DNA of 64,000 nt, taken from Pseudomonas sp. DG56-2. GTDB taxonomy: Bacteria; Pseudomonadota; Gammaproteobacteria; Pseudomonadales; Pseudomonadaceae. The DNA lies in the NCBI RefSeq assembly GCF_004803755.1, contig NZ_CP032311.1, forward strand, positions 4,294,501 to 4,358,500. The letters run 5' to 3'. The notes beneath the pieces were generated by a model. That model was not told the origin of the DNA and ran no database searches. It worked only from the letters and a program-made list of their open reading frames with translations. Shown here piece after piece: positions 1 to 8,108 of this stretch. A program made the translations under genes and the position numbers. The first letter of the stretch is position 1. Every line of letters begins with the position of its first letter.

Positions 1-992
1 TGCGCATCGGTGGTATGCGCCTGTTCCAGACCGAGTCTTCGGACCGTTCCGAAAAAGTCATGCCGCGGTCGCACATGGTTGCCAAATCCATCGTCGCGGT
101 GTACATCGGCTTCACTGCCTTGGGGGGCCTTGCATTCTGGCTGGCCGGCATGAGCGTATTCGATGCCATCAACCACGCCATGTCGGCAATTTCCACTGGC
201 GGTTTCTCTACCTCCGACCAATCTCTGGCCAAATGGCACCAGCCGGCGGTGCATTGGGTTGCCGTGGTCGTGATGATTTTCGGCAGTATGCCGTTCGCGC
301 TTTACGTCGCTACCCTGCGCGGCAATCGCAAGGCGCTGATCAAGGACCAGCAGGTCCAGGGTCTTCTGGCCATGCTGCTGGTCACTTGGCTGGTATTGGG
401 CACCTGGTACTGGGCGACCACTGACCTGCACTGGCTGGATGCATTGCGCCATGTGGCGCTGAACGTCACCTCGGTAGTGACCACCACCGGCTTTGCCCTG
501 GGCGACTACAGCCTGTGGGGCAACTTCTCGCTGATGCTTTTCTTCTACCTTGGCTTCGTTGGTGGTTGCTCGGGCTCGACCGCTGGTGGTATCAAGATTT
601 TCCGTTTTCAGGTTGCCTACATCCTGCTCAAGGCCAACCTCAATCAACTCATTCACCCTCGCGCCGTGATCAAGCAGAAGTACAACGGTCATCGTCTGGA
701 CGAAGAGATCGTGCGCTCGATCCTGACTTTCTCGTTCTTCTTTGCCATCACCATCTGCGTAATCGCCCTGCTCCTGTCATTGCTCGGCGTAGACTGGATG
801 ACCGCCTTGACCGGTGCTGCCAGTACCGTCTCCGGTGTAGGTCCGGGACTGGGTGAAACCATTGGCCCGGCCGGCAACTTTGCGACATTGCCGGATGCGG
901 CCAAATGGATCCTGGCGTTCGGGATGCTGCTGGGACGTCTGGAAATCATTACGGTGTTGGTGCTGTGTATGCCGGCGTTCTGGCGTCACTGA
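1..992 (+). CDS. trkH: TrkH-family potassium uptake protein, 3' part
   Basis: This is the C-terminal part of a Trk potassium channel subunit. The reading frame is open from base 3 and the 5' end lies outside the window. An ATG at 15 is internal, because the codons before it (RIGG) already read as TrkH sequence. TrkH forms the inner-membrane potassium pore and works with the cytoplasmic NAD-binding subunit TrkA. Selectivity-filter loops are visible: SAISTGGFST, VTTTGFALGDY, GGCSGSTAGGIKIFR and VSGVGPGLGETIGPAGNF, separated by hydrophobic helices, and the protein ends in a membrane helix. The last 44 bases overlap the 3' end of the convergent AraC gene. The family call is firm; choosing TrkH over TrkG/KtrB rests on overall likeness. 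Confidence 0.9.
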   Translation, partial: RIGGMRLFQTESSDRSEKVMPRSHMVAKSIVAVYIGFTALGGLAFWLAGMSVFDAINHAMSAISTGGFSTSDQSLAKWHQPAVHWVAVVVMIFGSMPFALYVATLRGNRKALIKDQQVQGLLAMLLVTWLVLGTWYWATTDLHWLDALRHVALNVTSVVTTTGFALGDYSLWGNFSLMLFFYLGFVGGCSGSTAGGIKIFRFQVAYILLKANLNQLIHPRAVIKQKYNGHRLDEEIVRSILTFSFFFAITICVIALLLSLLGVDWMTALTGAASTVSGVGPGLGETIGPAGNFATLPDAAKWILAFGMLLGRLEIITVLVLCMPAFWRH

Positions 993-2040
993 CCGCGACC
1001 TCCACCGCTTCGGTTTCTGGCGCAACAGCTGTGCCCAGCGCAATTCGAGCCCGATACTCGCCGGGAGTAACGTCGAACCACCGACGAAACGCCCGGAAGA
1101 AGTTGCTTGGATCGGCAAAGCCCAGCAAGTAGGCAGTTTCCAGCAGTGTCATGTCCGGCTGCGCCAGGTACTGCTCGGCCAACTCTCGGCGGGTGTCGTC
1201 AAGCAAGGTCTGAAAGCTGGTGCCTTCGTCCTGCAGGCGCCGTTGCAAGGTACGCTGGGACAAATGCAGAGCCTGCGCCACCGTCTCGCGCTTGGGCTCT
1301 CCTTGCGGCAACACTCGGCACAGCACCTGACGTGCACGATGGGTGACGCGGCTTTCGGAAAAACGGGCCAGATACTCACCGGCAAACCGGTCGTGCAACA
1401 CGGCCATGGCTTCGTTAGCCGTCGGTAATGGCGCCTCCATGTCAGCCCGCTCGAATATCAATGCATCATGAGCCGCGCCAAATACCAGGGGTGCATGGAA
1501 AGCTGTCTTGTACGGCGTCAGGTCGACTGGCTGCGGCCCTTGGACCAATACCCGTCGCGGCTGAATTACCCGCCCGCTCAACCAGCCGCACAGCGACAAG
1601 GCACAGGCCAGGGACGCTTCAGCGCTGTGCCGGGTAGGCGGAAGATGATCACCGTGGACAGTGAGAATTAACGCGTAACCTTCTGGTTCCTGGCGAAAGC
1701 TCAAGTCGGAACTCTCGGCAATGATGCGCTGAAAGCGCACCAATCGCTCAAACCCTTCGGCCAAGGTACGGCTCGACATCAAGGCGTAGCCGACCACATG
1801 AAAGGAGGCCGGACGAACCACCCGGGCCATGTTCAGGCCGATGGCCTGATTGCCGGAAAGGTCGACCGCCATTTGCCATAAACGGGTCATGGAGTCTTGG
1901 GTAAAACGTGCGTCGGGGTCATCCAGGGCGGCGAAATCCAGGCCGAGTTGTTGGAACATTGCACGACAATCCAGCCCTTCGAGCTCGAGTGCCTTGACGA
2001 TCCCTGATGCCCAGCTTGCTGACGTGGTTCTCTCGCTCAT
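949..2040 (-). CDS. AraC-family regulator with arabinose-binding-type N-terminal domain
   Basis: This is a 363-residue one-component transcription regulator. Residues about 20-205 resemble the Arabinose_bd domain of the OruR/ArgR-like AraC subgroup (for example ASFHVVGYALMSSRTLAEGF). Residues about 235-335 hold the two helix-turn-helix motifs, with VAQALHLSQRTLQRRLQDEG and the typical second helix LLGFADPSNFFRAFRRWFDVTPGEYR. The start at 2040 has only a weak ribosome site. The C-terminal tail is unusually long and ends in an Ala/Thr/Pro-rich stretch that overlaps trkH in antisense. The target is unknown; the divergent DUF962 gene is one possibility but nothing in the sequence proves it. Confidence 0.88.
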   Translation of the reverse strand: MSERTTSASWASGIVKALELEGLDCRAMFQQLGLDFAALDDPDARFTQDSMTRLWQMAVDLSGNQAIGLNMARVVRPASFHVVGYALMSSRTLAEGFERLVRFQRIIAESSDLSFRQEPEGYALILTVHGDHLPPTRHSAEASLACALSLCGWLSGRVIQPRRVLVQGPQPVDLTPYKTAFHAPLVFGAAHDALIFERADMEAPLPTANEAMAVLHDRFAGEYLARFSESRVTHRARQVLCRVLPQGEPKRETVAQALHLSQRTLQRRLQDEGTSFQTLLDDTRRELAEQYLAQPDMTLLETAYLLGFADPSNFFRAFRRWFDVTPGEYRARIALGTAVAPETEAVEVAVSDARTPAYTAPTP

Positions 2041-2199
2041 GGCTGGCTTCTTATGTTCGAACTGACCGCTCCTGCGGTGAACTCAAAGGATACTCAATTG
2101 GCGCCCATTGTCACTGCGCAATGGTTTTACTCACTCTAGACTCAGTTCAGGCTCCACGCCGTGTATCTTCACCGTATCGAGAGTTTCAGGAGCTACGAC

Positions 2200-2511
2200 G
2201 TGAACAGTCCTCAGCAATTTCGCAGCTTTGCCGAGTTTTACCCGTATTACCTGGACGAGCACAGCAACCCCACCTGCCGGCGCCTGCACTTCGTTGGTAC
2301 CAGCCTGGTCATCGCCCTGCTCGCCTACACGATTGCCAGTGGCAAATGGATCGTGTTGCTGGCGATTCCGTTCGCCGGCTACGGGTTCGCGTGGGTCGGA
2401 CACTTCTTTTTCGAGGGCAATCGCCCGGCAACCTTCAGGCATCCGCTGTACAGCCTGATTGGCGATTTCGCCATGTACCGCGACATGCTGCGCGGCAAGG
2501 TCCCGTTCTGA
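2200..2511 (+). CDS. DUF962 / Mpo1-like small membrane protein
   Basis: This 103-residue protein fits the DUF962 (YGL010w/Mpo1-like) family: the core SFAEFYPYYLDEHSNPTCRR, then HFVGTS, two hydrophobic segments, and GHFFFEGNRPATFRHP. Yeast Mpo1 is an iron-dependent dioxygenase acting on 2-hydroxy fatty acids; the conserved histidines (HSNP, HFVG, GHFFFE, FRHP) are present here and would bind the metal. The GTG at 2200 is preferred over an in-frame GTG at 2161, because CAGGAGC lies just upstream and homology begins right after it. The gene stands alone between the divergent AraC gene and the HD-domain gene. The bacterial substrate is not established. Confidence 0.8.
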   Translation: MNSPQQFRSFAEFYPYYLDEHSNPTCRRLHFVGTSLVIALLAYTIASGKWIVLLAIPFAGYGFAWVGHFFFEGNRPATFRHPLYSLIGDFAMYRDMLRGKVPF

Positions 2512-2607
2512 TTTCGGCCCACAAGGTCAGAAACGCGTCCTGCGCGGCCACTGCTCCGATAAACGGCCAAGGTAGAGTGAGGCCCTAGACCACTCTTTGG
2601 AACGTCA

Positions 2608-3201
2608 ATGACCGAGCAGGCCCGCTTTACGCACATGCAGGATGGCACGCAGCAGGACTGGGCGATCATCGCCAGCGATTTCAGGGCTTACGCCAGCCAA
2701 CTCGCCGACCGGATCCTCGCGCACCTGCGCCTGCTCGATGGTGATTTCGGCGGTTTCCCCATTGATCGCCTCAGTCACTGCGTGCAAACCGCTAGCCGTG
2801 CCTGGCGGGATGGACGCGACGAAGAGTATGTGATTTGCGCGCTGCTTCACGACATCGGCGACACCCTGGGTAGCTATAACCATCCTGATATCGCTGCAGC
2901 CATCCTCAAGCCTTTCGTCAGCCCGGAAAACCTCTGGATGGTAGAGAAGCATGGGGTATTCCAGGGCTATTACTTCTTCCATCACCTGGGGATGGACCGG
3001 CATCTGCGCGAGCAATTCGAGGATCACCCGCAGTACCAACAAACCATCGAGTTCTGCGCGCGCTACGACGCCGCCGCCTTTGACCCCCACTACGACAGCC
3101 TGCCGCTGAGCTTTTTCGAGCCGATGCTCAGGCGTCTGTTCGCCCAGCCGAGGCAATCGCTCTACAAAGCAGCGCTGCAATCGATGAATGCCGACGCATG
3201 A
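2608..3201 (+). CDS. HD-domain metalloprotein
   Basis: This 197-residue soluble protein has an HD-type metal-binding fold. The histidine in DRLSHCVQTA, the HD pair in CALLHDIGDT, and later histidines in NHPD, EKHG and HHLGMD are all visible. The pattern recalls HD-fold diiron oxygenases of the PhnZ/MIOX group as much as phosphohydrolases, so the reaction is uncertain. The C-terminal half (DPHYDSLPLSFFEPMLRRLF) matches a family common in Pseudomonas and other proteobacteria. The ribosome site before ATG 2608 is weak. The next gene, an AraC regulator, follows after 37 bases on the same strand and may share the transcript or control it. Confidence 0.75.
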   Translation: MTEQARFTHMQDGTQQDWAIIASDFRAYASQLADRILAHLRLLDGDFGGFPIDRLSHCVQTASRAWRDGRDEEYVICALLHDIGDTLGSYNHPDIAAAILKPFVSPENLWMVEKHGVFQGYYFFHHLGMDRHLREQFEDHPQYQQTIEFCARYDAAAFDPHYDSLPLSFFEPMLRRLFAQPRQSLYKAALQSMNADA

Positions 3202-3238
3202 GCTTGTACACTGCCGTTACCGCGTAGAGGACACGGCA

Positions 3239-4003
3239 ATGAACAGCGGCTCGATACTTTCCCTGCGTCACTACAGTGACGACCTGATCGCCCACAGCCA
3301 TGAGCACCCCCAACTGGTGTTCGGCCTGAGTGGGCAACTGGACTTCGAACTCGATGGTCAAGGCGCCCGCATCCAACGCCACGGGCTGATCGTGGTGCCA
3401 GCAGGCACCCACCACACCTGCGGCAGTGTTGCCGGGAGCCACTGCCTGGTCCTTGATGTGCCTGGCGATGCCTGGATCAACAGCAGCATGGGCGAACAGG
3501 TCTCGGCAAGCCAGCGACTGCTGGAGCATCGTGGTACACGCGAACTGGACAACCACCAACAGCTACTGGTCGACTGGCTGGCGGCAGGCCAGGTAACCGA
3601 TCCACTGATCGCCCAACAGGGTGCGATACTCTTGCTTGCCAGCCTGAACGGTGCCGCTCGACCGGCCATTGCACAAAAACAGCTTCCCTTCGCCCGCTTT
3701 GATGCGCATATCGAAAAGCACGCCGCATACCCGTTGCAGGTAGCCGATCTTGCCCGTCTCGCCGGGCTTTCCAATGCCCGACTGCATGCCCGCTTCATCG
3801 CCGAAGCGTCCATGACACCGATGGACTATATCCGCCAACGCCGCCTGCTCAAGGCGCGCAAACTGCTGCAAACCAGCACGCGACCGATCGGCGAGATTGC
3901 CGCGCAGGTGGGCTACGGCTCGCAAAGCGCCTTCTCCGCCGCCATCCTGAACGCCTTCGGCTGTTCACCCAGGGCCTTGCGCCAAGAGTCTGGCGACAAT
4001 TGA
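3239..4003 (+). CDS. AraC-family regulator with cupin N-terminus
   Basis: This 254-residue regulator has an N-terminal cupin sensor and a C-terminal AraC DNA-binding domain. The cupin part includes HSHEHPQLVFGLSG and GLIVVPAGTHHTCG, whose histidines sit at usual ligand positions. The two helix-turn-helix units are VADLARLAGLSNARLHARF and IGEIAAQVGYGSQSAFSAA. The ATG at 3239 is chosen because AGAGG lies about 8 bases upstream; an in-frame start at 3188 would overlap the HD gene and adds an unrelated N-terminus. The EamA exporter downstream (start 4125, same strand) is a plausible target, as such regulators often sit beside the transporter they control. Confidence 0.87.
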   Translation: MNSGSILSLRHYSDDLIAHSHEHPQLVFGLSGQLDFELDGQGARIQRHGLIVVPAGTHHTCGSVAGSHCLVLDVPGDAWINSSMGEQVSASQRLLEHRGTRELDNHQQLLVDWLAAGQVTDPLIAQQGAILLLASLNGAARPAIAQKQLPFARFDAHIEKHAAYPLQVADLARLAGLSNARLHARFIAEASMTPMDYIRQRRLLKARKLLQTSTRPIGEIAAQVGYGSQSAFSAAILNAFGCSPRALRQESGDN

Positions 4004-4124
4004 CGCGAGTTCGGCAACAGACACCGAGCGCTATGCCCTCGTAAACTGAGGTCCAATACTGGCAAGGCCAGCACCCAAACTTCAGCGCAACACCGCTGCC
4101 TTCAGCCAGGCGCATAGGAATCCC

Positions 4125-5009
4125 ATGAACCACCGCACCGCCCTCGGCGCCTTGCACATCGGCGCACTGTTCTTCGGCTTGACTGGCGTATTTGGCAAAC
4201 TGGCCCAGGCGGGTCCCTCGATAATTGTTTTTGGCCGCGCCGCGTTCGCAGTGCTGGCCCTCGCCTTTTTCGCCCGTTTTGCAAAAAAGGCCTGGCAACC
4301 ACTGCAAAGCCAGGACTGGCGCCGCTTGCTGTTGGGGGGCGTGTTGCTCGCAGGTCACTGGGTAAGCTTCTTCATTGCCGTGAAGGTGGCGGGCGTTGCT
4401 ATCGCCACCCTGGGTTTTGCCAGTTTCCCTGCGTTTACCGTGATTCTTGAAGGGCTGCTGTTCAGGGAGCGGGTACGCAGCAATGAAATCATCCTGGTGT
4501 TGCTGGTGAGCATCGGCCTGGTGTTGGTCACCCCGGAATTCGACCTCGCCAGTCAGGCTACCGGCGGGCTGCTCTGGTCCTTGCTGTCGGGCTTGCTGTT
4601 CTCATTGCTGTCGCTGACCAATCGCGCCGCCAGCGGACGTATTCCGGCCGTGCAGGCAGCGATGTGCCAGAATGCGGTGGTCGCGCTGTGCCTGCTGCCG
4701 GCAGCCGCCCCGGCGCTTGTCGACGTCTCGGCGATCGACTGGCTGTGGATCGCGTTGCTCGGGGTGTTCTGCACCGGCGTCGCCCACAGTTTATTCGTTG
4801 CCAGCCTGGCCGTCATCAAGGCCCGCACTGCCGCTGTAGTATTCGCTCTGGAGCCGGTTTACGGCATTGCCCTGGCTTGGTTGATTTTCGCCGAAGCACC
4901 CACCCCACGAATGCTGCTGGGCGGTGTGCTGATCATTCTTGCGATCGTGATATCCAGTCGCCTTGCAGGCAGCAACCAATCCAACAAGTCAGTTGCCGCT
5001 CAAGGTTGA
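4125..5009 (+). CDS. EamA/DMT-family transporter
   Basis: This 294-residue inner-membrane protein of the drug/metabolite transporter superfamily has about ten hydrophobic helices in two EamA repeats (roughly residues 8-140 and 148-280). Typical motifs are FGLTGVFGKL near the start, IATLGFASFPAFTVILEGLLFRE at the end of repeat one, and ALEPVYGIALAWLIFAEAP in repeat two. The family exports amino acids, purines or other metabolites; the substrate cannot be read from sequence. AGGA precedes the ATG. The stop codon abuts the stop of the convergent SelW-like gene with no gap, so there is no room for a separate terminator. Confidence 0.88.
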   Translation: MNHRTALGALHIGALFFGLTGVFGKLAQAGPSIIVFGRAAFAVLALAFFARFAKKAWQPLQSQDWRRLLLGGVLLAGHWVSFFIAVKVAGVAIATLGFASFPAFTVILEGLLFRERVRSNEIILVLLVSIGLVLVTPEFDLASQATGGLLWSLLSGLLFSLLSLTNRAASGRIPAVQAAMCQNAVVALCLLPAAAPALVDVSAIDWLWIALLGVFCTGVAHSLFVASLAVIKARTAAVVFALEPVYGIALAWLIFAEAPTPRMLLGGVLIILAIVISSRLAGSNQSNKSVAAQG

Positions 5010-5294
5010 TCAGGGGCGATCATTGTGACCAAGGTCGCGCTGCGGATCGATCTGATCACGGACCCGCTGCTTGAGCACCTTGGCTTCAGGAAAACCACCA
5101 TCGGCCTTACGCTCCCAGATCTGCACGCCGTCACAGGTAATGCGAAATGCGCCACCGCTGGCGGGTTCGAGCGCGACCCGGGCAAGGTCGTCACTGAACG
5201 TGCTGAGCAGTTCCTGGGCCAACCAGGCGGCACGCAACAGCCACTGGCACTGAGTGCAATAGGTGATTACGACTTCGGCTTTACGAGCATTCAT
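5010..5294 (-). CDS. SelT/SelW/SelH-family (Rdx) thioredoxin-like protein
   Basis: This 94-residue protein is of the Rdx family, with the redox motif CTQC (VVITYCTQCQWLLRAAWLAQE) near the N-terminus. The Cys-x-x-Cys version replaces the selenocysteine of animal SelW. A GAFRI strand and DGVQIWERKADGGFPEAKVLKQRVRD match the family's C-terminal half. It is likely a small cytosolic thiol oxidoreductase of unknown partner. AGGAAAC lies upstream of the ATG at 5294. It is transcribed away from the PlpD gene, from which it is separated by only 66 bases. Confidence 0.85.
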   Translation of the reverse strand: MNARKAEVVITYCTQCQWLLRAAWLAQELLSTFSDDLARVALEPASGGAFRITCDGVQIWERKADGGFPEAKVLKQRVRDQIDPQRDLGHNDRP

Positions 5295-5360
5295 GGGTAA
5301 CAGTTTCCTGACAGGCGGTCGCGCTTATACTAGCGGTCTTTAGCCTTCGCTCCGAGAGCC

Positions 5361-7550
5361 ATGATGCACCGCTTGCTGTTGAGTCTGTTGCTGATCGTTG
5401 TTTCCCTCCCGCTTGTGGCTGCCGAACCCCCACGTCCGAAAGTGGGCCTGGTATTGTCCGGTGGTGCCGCTCGTGGCCTTGCCCACATCGGTGTACTCAA
5501 AGCGCTTGAGGAGCAAGGGATCAAGGTCGATGCCATTGCCGGTACCAGCATGGGCGCGGTGGTGGGTGGGCTGTACGCCTCGGGGTACAAGGTCGACGAG
5601 CTGGAAAAGCTCGCCTTGAACATCGACTGGAAGCAGGCACTGTCTGATGCGCCGCCGCGTAAAGACGTACCGTTTCGGCGCAAGCAGGATGACCGCGACT
5701 TTTTGGTCAAACAGAAACTCAGTTTCCGCGACGATGGCAGCCTTGGCCTGCCACTGGGGGTGATCCAGGGACAGAACCTGGCACTGCTGCTGGAAAGCAT
5801 GCTGGCGCACACCAGTGATACCCGCGATTTCGACAAGCTGCCTATTCCTTTTCGGGCAGTAGCCACCGACATCGCCAGCGGTGAAAAAGCGGTGTTCCGC
5901 CGCGGCCACCTACCTCAGGTCATTCGCGCCAGCATGTCGATTCCCGCTGTGTTCGCCCCAGTGGAACTGGACGGCCGACTGTTGGTCGATGGCGGCATGG
6001 TCGACAACATCCCGGTGGATGTCGCGCGCGAGATGGGCGTAGACATCGCGATTGTCGTCGATATCGGTACGCCTTTGCGCACGCGCAAGCAGTTGGCGAC
6101 CGTAGTTGATGTACTCAACCAGTCGATCACCCTGATGACTCGGCGCAACTCCGAAGAGCAACTGGCAACCTTGCACCGTGACGACATTCTGATCGAGCCA
6201 CCGCTGGCCAGTTTCGGCGTTACCGACTTCGGCCGCGCCGAGGAAATGATCGAAGCGGGCTATCGGGCCGCCCGCGCCCTGGATGCGCGCCTGGCGGTGC
6301 TCAAACGTCCTGATAACGATGAAGAACTGAAGGTCGCCCGCTCACCCAGCCAGCGCACACCGGTCATTACCTCGATCAAGATCGAAAACGACTCGAAAGT
6401 CAGCGATGACGTCATCCGTTTCTACATTCGCCAGCCCATTGGCCAGCCCCTTGAGCTAGGGCGCCTGCAGACCGACATGGGCACCCTCTATGGCCTGGAC
6501 TACTTCGACCGTGTGCAGTATCGGGTTGTGCACAAAGGCAATGACAACACCCTGGTAATCAATGCCCGCGGGCGCCGTGGAGGTACTGACTATCTGCGAT
6601 TGGGTTTGAACCTGTCCGATGACATGCGCGGCGACAGCGCCTTCAATATCGGCGCCAGCTACCGGGTGAACGGCATCAACCGCCTGGGTGCCGAGTGGCT
6701 TACCCGGGCGCAGATCGGCGACCAGCAGGAATTGTACAGCGAGTTCTACCAGCCCCTGGACGCCGGTTCGCGTTACTTCGTCGCCCCCTATATCGATCTG
6801 GGCTCGCAGAACATCGAAGCGACCCTGGAAGACGATCCGGTTGCCGAATACCGGCTGGAGCGTTACGGATTCGGCCTGAACCTGGGACGTCAGATCGGCA
6901 CCAGCGGCGAAGTACGCTTCGGTGTAGGCCAGGCCTGGGGCAATGCTGATGTACGCATTGGTGACCAGGACCTGCCGCACTTCAGCTTCAACGAAGGGTT
7001 CTACGAACTGAAGTATTCATTCGACACGTTGGACAATGTCTACTTCCCTCACAGTGGTGAAGACATCAGCCTGACCCTGCGCCAGTTCGAGCCCGACCTT
7101 GGGTCTGACCAACGTTACCGGCAATGGACTTTCAAGTTGGACAAGGCCCTGAGCAGCGGCGCCAACACCTGGGTGCTGGGATCTCAGTATGGAAGGACTC
7201 TGGACGACGCCGAGGTGGTGACTTCAAGCTTTGTGCTCGGTGGCGCCAGGCAATTGTCGGGCTTTCGCCAGGATTCGGTGTCCGGGCAGAACATGAGTCT
7301 GATGCGCATGGTCTATTACCGCAGACTGACGCCCCGCGCGTACCTGCCACTGGACTTTCCGCTTTACATAGGAGGGTCGCTGGAGCGTGGCAAGGTGTGG
7401 AACAACGACAACGAATTCGACAGTGGTTACATAAACGCCGCCAGTATCTTTGTCGGCTTCGAAACGCCGTTGGGCCCGTTGAACTTCAGTTACGGGGCCA
7501 ACAGCGAAAATCAGAAGGCGTTGTACCTCAACCTGGGCCACACCTTCTGA
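5361..7550 (+). CDS. plpD: PlpD-like patatin phospholipase, type Vd autotransporter
   Basis: This 729-residue protein is organised as in P. aeruginosa PlpD. A signal peptide (residues 1-21) is followed by a patatin lipase domain (about 27-320), a single POTRA-like domain (about 332-405) and a 16-strand-type beta-barrel to the final Phe 729 (NLGHTF). The oxyanion motif SGGAARG, the nucleophile motif GTSMG (Ser 63) and DGG (Asp 210) give a complete Ser-Asp dyad, so the lipase should be active. Type Vd proteins use their own barrel to bring the passenger to the surface, where part may be released. Two ATGs occur in tandem at 5361/5364. The stop is 7 bases from the stop of the convergent MarR gene. 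The symbol is by likeness. Confidence 0.9.
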   Translation: MMHRLLLSLLLIVVSLPLVAAEPPRPKVGLVLSGGAARGLAHIGVLKALEEQGIKVDAIAGTSMGAVVGGLYASGYKVDELEKLALNIDWKQALSDAPPRKDVPFRRKQDDRDFLVKQKLSFRDDGSLGLPLGVIQGQNLALLLESMLAHTSDTRDFDKLPIPFRAVATDIASGEKAVFRRGHLPQVIRASMSIPAVFAPVELDGRLLVDGGMVDNIPVDVAREMGVDIAIVVDIGTPLRTRKQLATVVDVLNQSITLMTRRNSEEQLATLHRDDILIEPPLASFGVTDFGRAEEMIEAGYRAARALDARLAVLKRPDNDEELKVARSPSQRTPVITSIKIENDSKVSDDVIRFYIRQPIGQPLELGRLQTDMGTLYGLDYFDRVQYRVVHKGNDNTLVINARGRRGGTDYLRLGLNLSDDMRGDSAFNIGASYRVNGINRLGAEWLTRAQIGDQQELYSEFYQPLDAGSRYFVAPYIDLGSQNIEATLEDDPVAEYRLERYGFGLNLGRQIGTSGEVRFGVGQAWGNADVRIGDQDLPHFSFNEGFYELKYSFDTLDNVYFPHSGEDISLTLRQFEPDLGSDQRYRQWTFKLDKALSSGANTWVLGSQYGRTLDDAEVVTSSFVLGGARQLSGFRQDSVSGQNMSLMRMVYYRRLTPRAYLPLDFPLYIGGSLERGKVWNNDNEFDSGYINAASIFVGFETPLGPLNFSYGANSENQKALYLNLGHTF

Positions 7551-7556
7551 AGCCGT

Positions 7557-7991
7557 TCAGGTTTTTTCCAGGTTGGCGAGGATGCGCGCGTGGACCTTCA
7601 TGCACACGCGCATGTCCTCTTCGTCGACACCAATGAATAACTCGGCGCGCAAAGCGTTGGCAATGGTTTCGATTTGATCGATCAACGGTTTGGCTGGCGG
7701 GCACAAATGGATTTTCTTCGCTCGACGGTCCTCCAGTACGGCCTGGCGACGGACCAGGCCCTGGGATTCCAGGCTGTCGAGCAGGCGCGCCAAAGTCGGG
7801 CCTTCTACGCCCACGCTTTGGGCCAGCTCACGCTGAGTAGGTGCTTCGTCGAAACGAGCCAGGTGGAGCAATACCAGCCAGCGAGCCTGGGACAGATTCA
7901 GTCCCGCCAGGCGTCGATCCAGCTCGGCGCGCCAACCTCTGGACATATGCGCCAACTGCATTCCGAAGCGGTGTTGATCGGTCAACGGCAT
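7557..7991 (-). CDS. MarR-family transcriptional regulator
   Basis: This 144-residue winged-helix repressor resembles SlyA/MarR proteins: LNLSQARWLVLLHLARFDEAPTQ, the recognition helix region RELAQSVGVEGPTLARLLDSLESQGLVRRQ, and the wing DRRAKKIHL. It presumably binds DNA as a dimer through its N- and C-terminal helices. A 13-base palindrome lies 19-31 bases upstream of its ATG, which suggests autoregulation. Its stop faces the plpD stop. The ligand and other targets are unknown. Confidence 0.9.
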   Translation of the reverse strand: MPLTDQHRFGMQLAHMSRGWRAELDRRLAGLNLSQARWLVLLHLARFDEAPTQRELAQSVGVEGPTLARLLDSLESQGLVRRQAVLEDRRAKKIHLCPPAKPLIDQIETIANALRAELFIGVDEEDMRVCMKVHARILANLEKT

Positions 7992-8009
7992 AGAAAACTC
8001 ATCATCAGT

Positions 8010-8022
8010 ACTAATTATTAGT
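8010..8022. promoter_or_regulatory. Palindromic operator candidate for the MarR regulator
   Basis: ACTAATTATTAGT is a perfect inverted repeat (arms ACTAAT/ATTAGT around one central T). It lies between the MarR start codon at 7991 and the upstream region, where the minus-strand promoter should be. Short AT-rich palindromes at the promoter are typical MarR/SlyA sites. The function is inferred from position and symmetry only. Confidence 0.5.
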
Positions 8023-8108
8023 CAGCTAACCATGCTCCTGCGCAACAGGCAAGACTCCTCAAGGTTCAATCTGTCTGACAATCGTTATAAAAGATGACGA
8101 AACGCCGT

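Noticed and set aside
15..992. ATG at 15 as the start of the potassium transporter
   Set aside because: The frame is open to the window edge and the codons before this ATG fit TrkH, so the gene begins outside the window.
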